The notes below the pieces were generated by a model, which was not told where the DNA came from, searched no databases, and worked only from the letters and a program-made list of their open reading frames with translations. DNA of 64,000 nucleotides, from assembly GCA_014380365.1 (NCBI GenBank), contig JACMJZ010000003.1, forward strand, positions 124,001 to 188,000. Reading direction: 5' to 3'. A program made the position numbers and the translations under genes. Origin of the DNA: Pyrinomonadaceae bacterium (GTDB lineage: Bacteria > Acidobacteriota > Blastocatellia > Pyrinomonadales > Pyrinomonadaceae). Position 1 is the first letter of the stretch. Every line of letters begins with the position of its first letter. Positions 32,401 through 39,825 of this stretch are shown piece after piece.

Positions 32401-32777
32401 AACGCCGCATTTTCAACAACATTGACGGTCGCTTGCACGCCCCCGGGTTGCAAAGACACATCAACCACCGCCTCCTGGTTCAAGGCAAGCGTAATTCCTG
32501 TTTGCACATGCTTACCAAAGCCGGCGTTTTCGACACTGACCTCGTAGGCACCCACAGGAAGGTTATTAAACCGATAGCGCCCTTCATCGTCGGTGGTAGT
32601 CGTGCGGGAATTGTTGGTCGTTACCTCCCTGAGCGTGACAGCAGCTTTGGGAATGAGCGCTCCCTTTTCATCCGTAACAGTGCCGGAGATAGACCCTGTC
32701 GTCTGCGCAAGAACCGTAACGGACAGGCACACTAAAATCACCAGGGCAGCCATCAAATGCCTAATAGCTTTAGTCAT
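29457..32777 (-). CDS. TonB-dependent receptor with N-terminal carboxypeptidase-regulatory domain (Oar-like)
   Basis: This protein of about 1106 aa starts at ATG 32777, 7 nt after AAGGAG. It has a signal peptide (MTKAIRHLMAALVILVCLSV), a carboxypeptidase regulatory-like beta-sandwich (about residues 28-110: GSISGTVTDEKGALIPKAAV, RYRFNNLPVGAYEVSVENAG), a plug domain with NNFMIDGQDINDPSVSGG (about 185-205), and a long outer-membrane beta-barrel ending in aromatic GARLVF. Such Oar-like receptors are abundant in Acidobacteriota; substrate is unknown. Its 314-bp upstream region contains two 14-bp direct repeats 20 bp apart (33001-33034), a possible regulator site. A terminator follows the gene. 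Confidence 0.93.
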   Translation of the reverse strand: MTKAIRHLMAALVILVCLSVTVLAQTTGSISGTVTDEKGALIPKAAVTLREVTTNNSRTTTTDDEGRYRFNNLPVGAYEVSVENAGFGKHVQTGITLALNQEAVVDVSLQPGGVQATVNVVENAALLNTSNAEVSVQFDSRRVSELPLAPNRNVFNVALGAPGVSQLGSGQAAFSQGVQFSANGGRTRSNNFMIDGQDINDPSVSGGQQAINNPDIVQEVRLITNQFLAEYGRNAGSVLNIVTKTGTNDYHGTLFMFHNNANLNACNNLNKTGGFCNKNATNPSQRKAPFRIENQIGFTIGGPLHLPRFGEGGRSIYSGRDRTFFFGSYQRWSDRQLGSGFTLVGAPTVAGRQVLQAAAGNRPQVQALLAYLPAAQTEGGPTRTFTLGGQTFSVPTGSITGSAASFFDNHQSSFRVDHRVNQANTLNARYLYDDGDSGGTGQVTPPGNTSRGVSRSQAMNVTLTSVITPNLINEVRTAWSRFASVSASDNPASELIPSIEITELGMSGFNAANNRTGIGLAVNLPQFRNNNTYQVQNNLSWTRGSHAMKFGADIRRVQVKSFFVPTIRGRLAYSTLQRFIDDNADLASQVNRPLPGGQEIQYYYWYDQYFFAQDAWRIRPNFTFTFGLRYELPGNNFDDLVPVNDKIVAANGNDERFRFTPVPSADTNNFQPRIGFNWNPRTDSDGPLGWLTGGDKLVFRGGYARTHDSSFININLNIASAFPFIAAINLPAVGAYAAIPTAQPAGLNPANFARTIVSEDFRSPVYDQLSFEVQRELSRDLVLRVGYVGTRGRDLFASRDGNPRLPTNNVFISSAAPGSANNPCRETVVSAANCSLGVIRLRANTAESDYHSMQVSFDKRLSKGFSAGLHYTWSSFIDTASEIFNPSGGEVATAQDPRNMAGEKARSSYDRPHRISGNFVYELPWFRQQQGIAGHLLGGWQLNGFVTFQSGAPFTPLNGADPTGALNGIDGLVGNAIRANVIGSLPTTNTEELFNLIRGQGQQFFRTLQCNGPLTAAATTCERFGNAGRNILRADGIGNLDFGIIKNTSVGGENGVRIQLRADMFNATNTRNFGIPTAAVNSGAFLNQWTTNGGNRRIILGARLVF

Positions 32778-33000
32778 CAGCTCTCTCCTTTTTGGGTAAA
32801 CCGGTTTTGGGTCGATTGGATTACTTACTGAGATAAGGACAGATAACCCGACTTGTTCGTTCGCCTTGAACCGAAGACAGGCAATCAATATTCCATAGTC
32901 GTCGGTATTTGAGCAAGATCGCTAAAGGGTCAAATCATATGAGGTTAGAAGGAAATCCGTCATAACTCTTGGCACAAAATAGGGAGGAGTTCAGCGCCCA

Positions 33001-33034
33001 TCTCCAAATTATTGGACTCGTCTCCAAACTATTG
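33001..33034. promoter_or_regulatory. 20-bp-phased direct repeat upstream of the TonB receptor
   Basis: TCTCCAAATTATTG (33001-33014) and TCTCCAAACTATTG (33021-33034) are 13/14 identical with start-to-start spacing of 20 bp, about two helical turns. They lie about 230 bp upstream of the receptor start, in a gap (32778-33091) that otherwise shows no gene. An operator is possible but unproven. Confidence 0.45.
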
Positions 33035-33091
33035 AAAAGATGAGGAAGGCTGATCGCGGGCTGAAGGTTGTTTTAAAGAGGACTTCGCCTG

Positions 33092-33382
33092 CTAGGAGGA
33101 AGCGGCTTCGCTGGCTGCGGCGGGCGGCGTCTCGTCGTGATGCTCGGTGGTGTAGAGGCGCAGTATGTCCTCTCCCTGGCGTGATCTCGGATCGATGGTC
33201 CTCACATGCTTGCGGCCATTCATCTCCCAGATCGCCGTCACCACGCCGTCTTTTTCAACCGCATGGTAGGAAATATCCTCCGGCGGTGCTTCAGCTGCTG
33301 GGTTTTCACTTGTACTGTCGGTCGTTTTCTCCGTCGCAGTTTCCGACTTCGCGGTCTCATTTTCAGACATTTGTTCAGGCAT
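33092..33382 (-). CDS. small acidic hypothetical protein
   Basis: This 96-aa protein (ATG 33382, MPEQMSENETAK) has an N-terminal third made almost wholly of Ser, Thr, Glu and Ala, probably disordered. A compact core follows, ISYHAVEKDGVVTAIWEMNG, then RKHVRTIDPRSRQGEDILRLY, then an Ala/Glu tail. I do not recognise the core. AAGAGGAG lies 13 nt before the ATG, rather far; a second ATG 12 nt downstream is possible. It follows the subtilase gene on the same strand after a repeat-filled gap. Confidence 0.62.
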   Translation of the reverse strand: MPEQMSENETAKSETATEKTTDSTSENPAAEAPPEDISYHAVEKDGVVTAIWEMNGRKHVRTIDPRSRQGEDILRLYTTEHHDETPPAAASEAASS

Positions 33383-33462
33383 CTTGCAGTTAATACTCCT
33401 CTTAGAACTTCTTTCGGTACTGTTGGGTTTTGGGGAATTGTTGCACACGACTCGCGCAAGTG

Positions 33463-33545
33463 TCCACCGCCGGTCGGAAGCCCGGGCGTAAGCAAGGGCT
33501 CATTGCGTGACAGATGGGGCCCTCCCTCACGGTCGGGCTTCTGCT
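33463..33545. repeat. degraded family-C repeat
   Basis: Right-hand word CCCTCCCTCACGGTCGGGCT (33520-33539) matches 5780-5799 exactly. The left side reads CGGTCGGAAGCCCGGGCG, only partly complementary. It lies between the subtilase gene and the small acidic protein gene. Confidence 0.75.
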
Positions 33546-33554
33546 TGGTCTTGC

Positions 33555-34922
33555 TTACCGACACCCGCGCGTGGCTAGTGAGACCTCCACTGCCTTGCGA
33601 GGAACGACAACACCCCAACCCTGACGTTCGACTGCCACACCCGGCACGCGCTCGGCCGTGTCGATCAGAATGCGTTTCACTTGCTGTGGCGCCAGCTTTG
33701 GATTCGCCTCCAGCATGCAGGCGGCAATCGAAGCGACAATCGGCGACGCGAAGGACGTTCCATCGACATACTTGTAATGCTGGCTGATCACATTGCCTTC
33801 ACGCTGCTTGATCGTAATTAATTGTCTTAGCAACGGAACCGGCAGGTCGCGCGCTTCATCGAAATCTTTGTCTACGCCCGTGTGGGCATCGATGGTTGTG
33901 CCCAGCTCGGCGTCTTTAGCGGCGTCAAGTTCGGAGTAGAGCTGTGCCTGGGCAGCGGTCGGCGTGGAGGGAAGGATGGGCGCCGCCACCCAAATTCCGG
34001 GGGCAATGATCTCTGGTTTTTGTAGTCCGTCTACGGTTGGGCCATACGACGAACGGTACATCCCGCGCCTGGCGCGATCGAGCGAGTTTTGGTCGTCAAG
34101 TCCGCCCACTGAAACAGCAGACGGCGAGCTGGCTGGCGGCAACACGCGATGCCCGGGAGCCATTCCCGCATTCCCGACCGCGCAAACTACCAACAAACCT
34201 TCGCCAACCGCGCGCTCGACCGTTTGGCACAATGAACTATCCAGGTACGACCGTTCGAAATCCCCGCCCGCGGAAATGTTGACGATGCGAATATCGTATT
34301 TCTCGCGATTGTCCAGCACCCACTCCAACCCGCGCTCAATATGTTCGTCAGGAATCCGCCCAGTTCGCCCAATCTTCACCAGCACCACGTTCGCCTCAGG
34401 CGCGATACCGCGATAGAAGCCCTCAGACAAGTGACCATTACCAGCCGCAACCACGGACGTCATCATCCCGTGCCAACTGGCGACGTCCGACGTTTCGAGC
34501 GATGTGCGATCTCCCTCGGATGCAAAGATGCTGTGGTATGTCAGGATTCGATTTTCAGCTTCGGTGAGATCGGGATGGGAATAGAAGCCGGAGTCGAGAA
34601 AAGCCATGGTCACGCCGCGCCCGGTGAACCGCTCGTCTGCATTCATCCGCAGCGGCGTGGGCAGAACGTGATTGTGCTGTTCAAAAACAAACTGGTGAGA
34701 ATCGACCTGCGCCTTGGCTCGAACAAAGAGTTCTATGCAGTTAGGGCAAACTTGAGCCAGCTCACCCGCGGTGCCGGCGTTCGACCTGACCAACGACTGG
34801 ATGTCCGCCGGCAAGTCGTCCAACGAAACTCGCTGCGCTTCCAGTCGTCCGCAGAGGTGGCAACCGAGGTCCGGCTCCGGCTTGGTATGATTTAAATCGT
34901 TTAAGAGAATCGAGTCGGGCAT
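33555..34922 (-). CDS. subtilisin-like (S8) serine peptidase with an N-terminal CxxC pair
   Basis: This 455-aa protein (ATG 34922, MPDSILLNDL) has the complete S8 catalytic triad: Asp in TMAFLDSGFYSHPDL (about residue 106), His in SWHGMMTSVVAAGNG (about 151) and Ser in GTSFASPIVASIAACML (about 387). The oxyanion Asn region is VCAVGNAGMAPGH. There is no signal peptide. Instead the N-terminal 60 residues carry CHLCGRL and CPNCIEL, a likely zinc-ribbon, suggesting a cytosolic, regulated peptidase rather than a secreted one. The gene is divergent from the 145-aa gene at 35148, and a family-C inverted repeat lies in the shared promoter region. Confidence 0.92.
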   Translation of the reverse strand: MPDSILLNDLNHTKPEPDLGCHLCGRLEAQRVSLDDLPADIQSLVRSNAGTAGELAQVCPNCIELFVRAKAQVDSHQFVFEQHNHVLPTPLRMNADERFTGRGVTMAFLDSGFYSHPDLTEAENRILTYHSIFASEGDRTSLETSDVASWHGMMTSVVAAGNGHLSEGFYRGIAPEANVVLVKIGRTGRIPDEHIERGLEWVLDNREKYDIRIVNISAGGDFERSYLDSSLCQTVERAVGEGLLVVCAVGNAGMAPGHRVLPPASSPSAVSVGGLDDQNSLDRARRGMYRSSYGPTVDGLQKPEIIAPGIWVAAPILPSTPTAAQAQLYSELDAAKDAELGTTIDAHTGVDKDFDEARDLPVPLLRQLITIKQREGNVISQHYKYVDGTSFASPIVASIAACMLEANPKLAPQQVKRILIDTAERVPGVAVERQGWGVVVPRKAVEVSLATRGCR

Positions 34923-34991
34923 CCGAAGGCAGTTTACTTTATTCCGCTGTGATTTCAATCGACGCTTCTTGTAACACCGACAGTTTGCCAT

Positions 34992-35066
34992 CGGGGCAGT
35001 GGCCCGACCGTGAGAAAGGGCGTGGCTTGCAATGAACGCCCTCCCTCACGGTCGGGCTACTGCCCC
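34992..35066. repeat. family-C inverted repeat in a divergent promoter region
   Basis: Arms CGGGGCAGTGGCCCGACCG (from 34992) and the complementary CGGTCGGGCTACTGCCCCG (ending 35066) make a stem of about 30 bp with a short loop. It lies between two genes that diverge (subtilase and the 145-aa gene), so it cannot be a simple terminator for either. Confidence 0.85.
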
Positions 35067-35147
35067 GAACGCCGCTTGGTTGTAAACTCAGCCCCCGCCC
35101 GTGTAATGTACGGTAACAAAAACAATCCACGGGAACTTCAGAATACT

Positions 35148-35585
35148 ATGGCCGAGCAAGAAGCAAGCGTGTCCGATCTTTTTCGTCGTGCCCAGGCAAT
35201 CAGGGGTGAACGCCCCGAGGCCTCTTACAAAGAGATCAAGGATCTGATGGTAAGAGAATTTACCGGGAAGCCGTTCCCGTCGTTTCACAACCTGACCATC
35301 CCCGAGCAAGACGCGCGCGCGCCGGAAGAAGACTGGTCCGCGGGACTGCCGATTGTCAGGCGCGGCATACAGTTTCAGGATTGGAAGGAAATTATCGACG
35401 GAATTCTGTTAAGCCTGGAGCAGACTGAAAACTACGAGCGCCAGCGCGGTCCCGAGGGCGACCGCGACAAATGGCACGATCGCACTGTGGGCATAGAAGA
35501 GCCAACTGAGAAAGCTGTGGGCAAGTGGATGCCGGAAGAGTTGATGGCGCTGGCGGAGAAGAGTAGCCCGAAGCGCCATTCATAG
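35148..35585 (+). CDS. hypothetical protein upstream of a sulfite-oxidase-like gene
   Basis: This 145-aa soluble protein (MAEQEASVSDLFRRAQAIRG) is charged and mostly helical by composition, with no motif I recognise. The segment FPSFHNLTIPEQDARAPEED and the Trp-containing WMPEELMALAEKSS end are its most distinctive parts. The frame extends further upstream through the family-C repeat, but those codons simply read the repeat, so I choose the ATG at 35148. It precedes two overlapping genes, the second encoding a molybdopterin oxidoreductase, and may be in an operon with them. Confidence 0.65.
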   Translation: MAEQEASVSDLFRRAQAIRGERPEASYKEIKDLMVREFTGKPFPSFHNLTIPEQDARAPEEDWSAGLPIVRRGIQFQDWKEIIDGILLSLEQTENYERQRGPEGDRDKWHDRTVGIEEPTEKAVGKWMPEELMALAEKSSPKRHS

Positions 35586-35608
35586 TCTTTCATCCCAAGC
35601 ATATAAAG

Positions 35609-35824
35609 ATGGCAATCTCTAAAGGTCGAGTAGACGGAGGACAGGGCGGCAAGCTTGGCCACTCCAATATGAATCACTGGGATTACACGGAAGCGATCAA
35701 AGCTGCTTCACGAAAATGGCGCCGGCTTACGGCGAAGAGTGAGATCGCCGAGGGCTTGACGGAACATGAAACCGAGACTGACTTTGAAGTAAGCACCCAC
35801 GATTTGAGCGATGAGCTTCCTTAA
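35609..35824 (+). CDS. 71-aa protein translationally coupled to a SUOX-like gene
   Basis: This small hydrophilic protein begins MAISKGRVDGGQGGKLGHSN and contains MNHWDYTEAIKAASRKWRR. The SNMNHWDYTE stretch is the sort of short conserved motif seen in small stand-alone families, but I cannot name one. Its last 14 nt overlap the start of the sulfite-oxidase-like gene (ATG at 35811), which supports translation. A role in assembly or regulation of the oxidoreductase is inference from this overlap. Confidence 0.68.
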   Translation: MAISKGRVDGGQGGKLGHSNMNHWDYTEAIKAASRKWRRLTAKSEIAEGLTEHETETDFEVSTHDLSDELP

Positions 35825-36494
35825 TAATCTAATCAAGGATCCGAAATACCAAACAACTGAACCGCGCAAGCCGGATGAGATAGGCGAGACGGAAATCATC
35901 ATCAGCCCGGACACGCGCCGCGATCACCGAATTCCTCCCGGTCAGTCTCGCACTAAAAAGTGGCCCGTGCTCGATGCGCACGGAACCCCGGAAGTTGATC
36001 TTGCAACCTGGTGGTTTGAAGTTGATGGACTAGTCGCGCGTCCTCAGCAGTGGTCGCTTGATGAATTCATGCAACTGCCCGCGGTGCGCGTCTATGCCGA
36101 CTTCCATTGCGTCACGCGCTGGTCGCGGCTCGACAATATTTGGGGCGGCGTGCCGACGCGAGAGGTAGCGAGGATTGCTGGAGTCAAGCCGGAGGCAAAG
36201 TTTGCGTTAGCGCTTGCTTATGATTATGGCTGGACCACAAACGTTCCCATCGAATACTTCCTTAACGAAGATTCGCTCTTCGCCTGGTCGCACGATGGCG
36301 CGCCAATTCCTCCCGAACACGGTGGACCAGTGCGCTTGATCATTCCCCAGCTCTACGCCTGGAAGTCCGCCAAGTGGATCAAAGGCGTGCGCTTCCTCGA
36401 ACAGGATCAGGCCGGCTTCTGGGAAGAAGGCGGCTATCACATGCGCGGCAATCCCTGGGGTCCCGGCGATGGTGAGCGATTCAGGTGGTCATGA
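35811..36494 (+). CDS. sulfite-oxidase-like molybdopterin oxidoreductase
   Basis: This 227-aa protein matches the oxidoreductase molybdopterin-binding domain of the sulfite oxidase/MsrP superfamily. The invariant Mo-ligand cysteine lies in YADFHCVTRWSRLDNIWGG (about residues 98-116). Other family features are PGQSRTKKWPVLD, WWFEVDGLVARPQQWSL, HGGPVRLIIPQLYAWKSAKW and the end GFWEEGGYHMRGNPW. There is no Tat signal or heme domain, so it is a cytosolic, short form; the substrate is not known for such stand-alone members. The start overlaps the 71-aa gene. Confidence 0.93.
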   Translation: MSFLNNLIKDPKYQTTEPRKPDEIGETEIIISPDTRRDHRIPPGQSRTKKWPVLDAHGTPEVDLATWWFEVDGLVARPQQWSLDEFMQLPAVRVYADFHCVTRWSRLDNIWGGVPTREVARIAGVKPEAKFALALAYDYGWTTNVPIEYFLNEDSLFAWSHDGAPIPPEHGGPVRLIIPQLYAWKSAKWIKGVRFLEQDQAGFWEEGGYHMRGNPWGPGDGERFRWS

Positions 36495-36507
36495 ATCAGG
36501 CGGCAGG

Positions 36508-36710
36508 AAAAGCAAAGGAGTTAATTCGCAAAGCTTCCTCCCGACTGCCCCTGCCTCCTGGTACTGGTGCAGTTTGCTTTTCCTTTGCGGCTCTTTGCGA
36601 GACCTTTGCGGCCTTTGCGGTAAAAATCAAGGCAAGACCGCAAAGGTCGCGAAGTTAAGACGCAAAGTTACGCAAAGCAATGCTCTTTCAAATTCAAAAT
36701 GCACCAGTAC
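36508..36710. repeat. GCAAAG/CTTTGC nested inverted repeats
   Basis: The 361-bp gap 36495-36855 contains CCTTTGCGGCCTTTGCGGT (36611-36629) facing ACCGCAAAGGTCGCGAAG (about 36638-36655), with outer arms GGTACTGGTGCA (36560-36571) and TGCACCAGTACC (36699-36710). An open frame through it (36469-36741) only reads the repeat. The same GCAAAG words occur at 38752-38820. Confidence 0.75.
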
Positions 36711-36855
36711 CCTGCCTCCTGGCAATGTACCCTTTCTCTAACCAATAGCGTAAACTTCACGGGCCCCATGCAGAAACTTTCCCCCGCGCTTGCTTGCGCC
36801 GCCTGCTCTTCGTAGGTATAAGGCGCGAGTTACCTTCAAATGAGGAGATGGAAAG

Positions 36856-37131
36856 ATGAAACGTAACTTAGTTCGCTTATCGCTGTTGTTCGTTCTGCTG
36901 ATGCTTACGCCTCAGATGTCCACTGCATCGACATCGCCTGGCAATGTGCAGAACACAAATTCGTCAACAATGATGTCAGCTCAACCGAGGCGTGAGCGTA
37001 ACTCGCGTTGTAGAACCAGATGTCAGAGGGAGTACCGCAACTGCCTTCGAGATGGCCGAGATAATGCCGGAAGAAGACGCTCCTGTGCCGTAAGGTATCG
37101 AAACTGTCTGAGACGCTGTACACGCTACTAA
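36856..37131 (+). CDS. small secreted Cys-rich helical-hairpin protein
   Basis: This 91-aa protein has a signal peptide (about residues 1-24, MKRNLVRLSLLFVLLMLTPQ) with GGAG 9 nt before the ATG. The mature C-terminal half is very basic and carries six cysteines in a nearly mirror-symmetric pattern: C-x3-C-x6-C (SRCRTRCQREYRNCLRD) and C-x6-C-x3-C (SCAVRYRNCLRRCTRY). Two antiparallel helices cross-linked by disulfides would fit. The repeated YRNCLR word suggests internal duplication. An antimicrobial or cell-wall-binding role is possible on charge alone. A hairpin terminator follows at 37143-37183. Confidence 0.75.
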   Translation: MKRNLVRLSLLFVLLMLTPQMSTASTSPGNVQNTNSSTMMSAQPRRERNSRCRTRCQREYRNCLRDGRDNAGRRRSCAVRYRNCLRRCTRY

Positions 37132-37142
37132 GATCCCCAAAA

Positions 37143-37183
37143 GGGAGGGGCGCTGTCCGCAACAGAAGCGCATCGCCCCTTCC
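37143..37183 (+). terminator. hairpin after the Cys-rich protein gene
   Basis: GGGAGGGGCG (37143-37152) pairs with CGCCCCTTCC (37174-37183) with one mismatch, around a 21-nt loop. There is no T tract. It ends 8 nt before the GTG of the NUDIX-MBL gene, so it could also affect initiation there. Confidence 0.5.
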
Positions 37184-37191
37184 AGTCTCCA

Positions 37192-38754
37192 GTGAATAAC
37201 CCAGTCGAGCCCAGTCACCATCGTACGCCTTCCGCCGGGGCCGCTATCCCCAAAGACGCGGCCGCTGTAATTCTACTTCGTCACCACATCAACCCCGCAG
37301 ACCCGGAAGTGTTCCTGGTCAGACGCAGCGAAAAGCTCGCCTTTCTCGGCGGCTTTTATGCTTTTCCCGGCGGCCAGTTTGATGCGAACGATGCAGAAGC
37401 GCCGGTCGAGAATTGCGACGATGCCGCAACTTTGGTGGCGATCAGTTGCGCCGCCCGCGAGATGTTTGAAGAGACTGGCGTACTGCTGGCGCGCGGCGGC
37501 AAAGCGCTGACCACCGGCCAACGCGAATCGTTGCATGACGATCTTCAGTCAGGCCGCATGTCCTGGCCCGACTTGTTGCGGCATTACAACCTCCACCTCG
37601 ACGCCAACGACTTTACCTTTGTGGGCCGTTGGGTAACGCCACCCTTCAGCGCACGTCGCTTCGATACCTGGTTCTTTCTGGTTAACTCTCCGCCAAAGCA
37701 ACAACCACGCGTCATCAAAGGTGAACTCGAGACCGGCGAATGGGTCTCTGCGAAGAGCGCTTATGAGTGCTGGCAGCGATCAGAAATGCTGGCGGTACCG
37801 CCAACGCTGCACGCGCTGAAAACACTCGCGGCTGGTATCACGGAAAATCTAGTCGAAAGGTTTCTTTCCGTACCTCACGCTCACAGTGAACCAGTGCGGC
37901 GTATCGAGTTTCGACCCAATTACATTTGCTTTCCCGTGCGCACGCCAACTAAACCTCCGGCAACGCACACAAACTGTTATCTGATTTACACCTCGCGGGC
38001 GGTACTCGTAATCGACCCGGGTTCGCCATACGAAGACGAACAGCAGGCGCTCGCCGACTGTGTAGATGCTCTCGTTGCGGAAGGGCGCAGGGTGACGATG
38101 ATTCTGCTCACCCATCTGCATCCGGATCACATCGGCGGCGTTAACGCGTTGCGCTCGCACCTGGGAGAAAGCATCAAAGTGGCGGCGCACAAACTAACCG
38201 CCGCCGGCCTTCCGGAGAGCATTCGTGCGGACGTTTTGCTTGACGACGAGGAGCTAATCGAGCTGGACGGCGATCCGCGAATTGTCTTGCGCGTGATGCA
38301 TACGCCCGGCCACGCGCGTGGTCATCTTTGTCTGCATGAAGCCCGCACCGGCACTCTGATTTCGGGGGACAATATCGTTGGGCTGGGTTCCGTCCTGATT
38401 GATCCGCCCGAGGGCAATATGCGCGACTATCTCAAGTCGCTACGCAGAATGCAGGTCCTGCCGACTCTCTCCGTGATCTTCGGTGGCCATGGGCCTGCCA
38501 TCGCAAATCCGCAGTCGAAGATCGAGGAATACATTTCGCATCGATTGGAACGTGAACAAAAGATTTTGGAGACCGTTCGAGAAGCTGTGTCAACGCTGAA
38601 AGAGATCGTCGCCCGCGTCTACATCGACGTTTCTCCAAAGGCGCACGCGATGGCCGAGCGCTCGGTGCTGGCGCATTTGGAAAAACTAGAGTCCGACGGT
38701 TTAGTGATTCAATCTTCGGACGGGGGGTACCTCGCGACGCAGGCAAAGGATTAA
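37192..38754 (+). CDS. NUDIX hydrolase-metallo-beta-lactamase fusion protein
   Basis: This 520-aa protein joins two hydrolase domains. The N-terminal NUDIX part (about residues 18-225) has GGFYAFPGGQFDANDAE and the REMFEETG core of the NUDIX box separated by a long insertion, as in NUDT19-like CoA-diphosphatases. The C-terminal MBL-fold part (about 245-440) has the metal site THLHPDHIGG (about 303-312), HTPGHARGHLCLH, SGDNIVG and FGGHGPAI, like LACTB2-type proteins, followed by a winged-helix tail. The start is probably GTG 37192, since the first in-frame ATG lies inside the NUDIX box. The two activities may act in sequence on a nucleotide or CoA-linked metabolite, which is inference. Confidence 0.9.
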   Translation: MNNPVEPSHHRTPSAGAAIPKDAAAVILLRHHINPADPEVFLVRRSEKLAFLGGFYAFPGGQFDANDAEAPVENCDDAATLVAISCAAREMFEETGVLLARGGKALTTGQRESLHDDLQSGRMSWPDLLRHYNLHLDANDFTFVGRWVTPPFSARRFDTWFFLVNSPPKQQPRVIKGELETGEWVSAKSAYECWQRSEMLAVPPTLHALKTLAAGITENLVERFLSVPHAHSEPVRRIEFRPNYICFPVRTPTKPPATHTNCYLIYTSRAVLVIDPGSPYEDEQQALADCVDALVAEGRRVTMILLTHLHPDHIGGVNALRSHLGESIKVAAHKLTAAGLPESIRADVLLDDEELIELDGDPRIVLRVMHTPGHARGHLCLHEARTGTLISGDNIVGLGSVLIDPPEGNMRDYLKSLRRMQVLPTLSVIFGGHGPAIANPQSKIEEYISHRLEREQKILETVREAVSTLKEIVARVYIDVSPKAHAMAERSVLAHLEKLESDGLVIQSSDGGYLATQAKD

Positions 38755-38820
38755 CCGCAAAGGGCGCGGAGGAAATCCTTTGCGTTTCTTTGCGTTCCGA
38801 CTTTGCGTTCTTTGCGGTTA
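38752..38820. repeat. GCAAAG-type hairpin repeat overlapping a stop codon
   Basis: TAACCGCAAAG (38752-38762) and CTTTGCGGTTA (38810-38820) are perfect 11-nt inverted arms around CTTTGCGTT words. The first three bases are the TAA stop of the NUDIX-MBL gene, so the element again defines a gene end. Confidence 0.85.
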
Positions 38821-38899
38821 GTCTTAATTTCGCTCACCCGACTCGGACCGTACCTGGAGCCTGATTGCCAACTCCCCGCACCTCCGTTAGCATTCGCTT

Positions 38900-39619
38900 A
38901 TGAAACGTTCACTTTTCTTGATCGCAATCCTTCTCCTGCTCGGCTTCGCTGTCCCGGCATCGAACGCCCAGCAAACTTCAACCCCAGACGACGGCAGCGT
39001 CGACAAAGGCGTTTACAGCAATATGTTTTTTGGCTTCTCCGTCGCCTATCCCAAAGACTGGGTCGTTCATGGCGAGGCCACGAACACGCGTCTCAAAGAA
39101 ATTGGGAAAGAGCGGGCGACGAGCACAGGCGCAATGTCGGCAGCTTCAACCGAAGTCATTCTCAAAAATACCTATCAGCTCCTGACTGCGTTTCAATACC
39201 CCATGGGCGCTGTCGTCGAAGTGAATCCGAGCTTCATGTTGATCGCAGAGAGAGTGAGCCACGCGCCCGGAATCGTTACCGGACGCGACTACTTGCTGTA
39301 CGTTCGTCCCCTGATGATCAAAACCGGGGTTTTGCCGGTTAACGACGAACCTGCCCCGCTTATGCTCGGTGGCCGCAAGTTTTTCCGGCAGGACTCGCGC
39401 ATGCAGATAAACGGGATGTCGCTTGACCAATCCATCATCATTACCGTTAACCAGGGCTTCGCCATCGCATTTATTCTGAGCGGCAAGGATCGGCCCTCCA
39501 TTGATGAAATGTTCAAGGCCGTAGGCACGCTCAAGTTTGTCGCCTCACCTTCCGCATCTCCCAGAAAGCCGTCGCCCAGATTGCCCCGAAGTAAATCAAA
39601 ACCGCGCCGCCGGACTTAG
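38900..39619 (+). CDS. secreted hypothetical protein
   Basis: This 239-aa protein has a signal peptide (MKRSLFLIAILLLLGFAVPA, cleavage near SNA). The mature part begins GVYSNMFFGFSVAYPKDWVV, a pattern seen in PsbP/DUF1795-like secreted proteins, and later has LMLGGRKFFRQDSRMQINGM and IITVNQGFAIAFILSG. The C-terminus is basic and Pro-rich (LPRSKSKPRRRT). I infer an extracytoplasmic location; the biochemical role is unknown. It stands alone between the NUDIX-MBL gene and the AAA+ gene. Confidence 0.78.
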   Translation: MKRSLFLIAILLLLGFAVPASNAQQTSTPDDGSVDKGVYSNMFFGFSVAYPKDWVVHGEATNTRLKEIGKERATSTGAMSAASTEVILKNTYQLLTAFQYPMGAVVEVNPSFMLIAERVSHAPGIVTGRDYLLYVRPLMIKTGVLPVNDEPAPLMLGGRKFFRQDSRMQINGMSLDQSIIITVNQGFAIAFILSGKDRPSIDEMFKAVGTLKFVASPSASPRKPSPRLPRSKSKPRRRT

Positions 39620-39825
39620 CAGAACCAGGAAAGAAAAGAAACCAACCGATCCGTCGTTTCAAAACTTCTGAGGTCCGGGACCGGCTATAAAAATTTACCA
39701 CCAACGGCTCGTTAGCGCCTTTAACTTCGAAGTATTAAGATTGAGCTAAGGCGAAAGTTGCAGTGACGATTCGCCCGCGACTCCATTCAAGGGAAGGTCG
39801 TCGGCTTCCATCTCATGAGGGCTCT

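Noticed and set aside
36469..36741. Plus-strand open frame after the SUOX-like gene
   Set aside because: It reads through the GCAAAG inverted repeats and has low-complexity CSLLFLCGSLRDLCGLCG-like sequence; no start signal.
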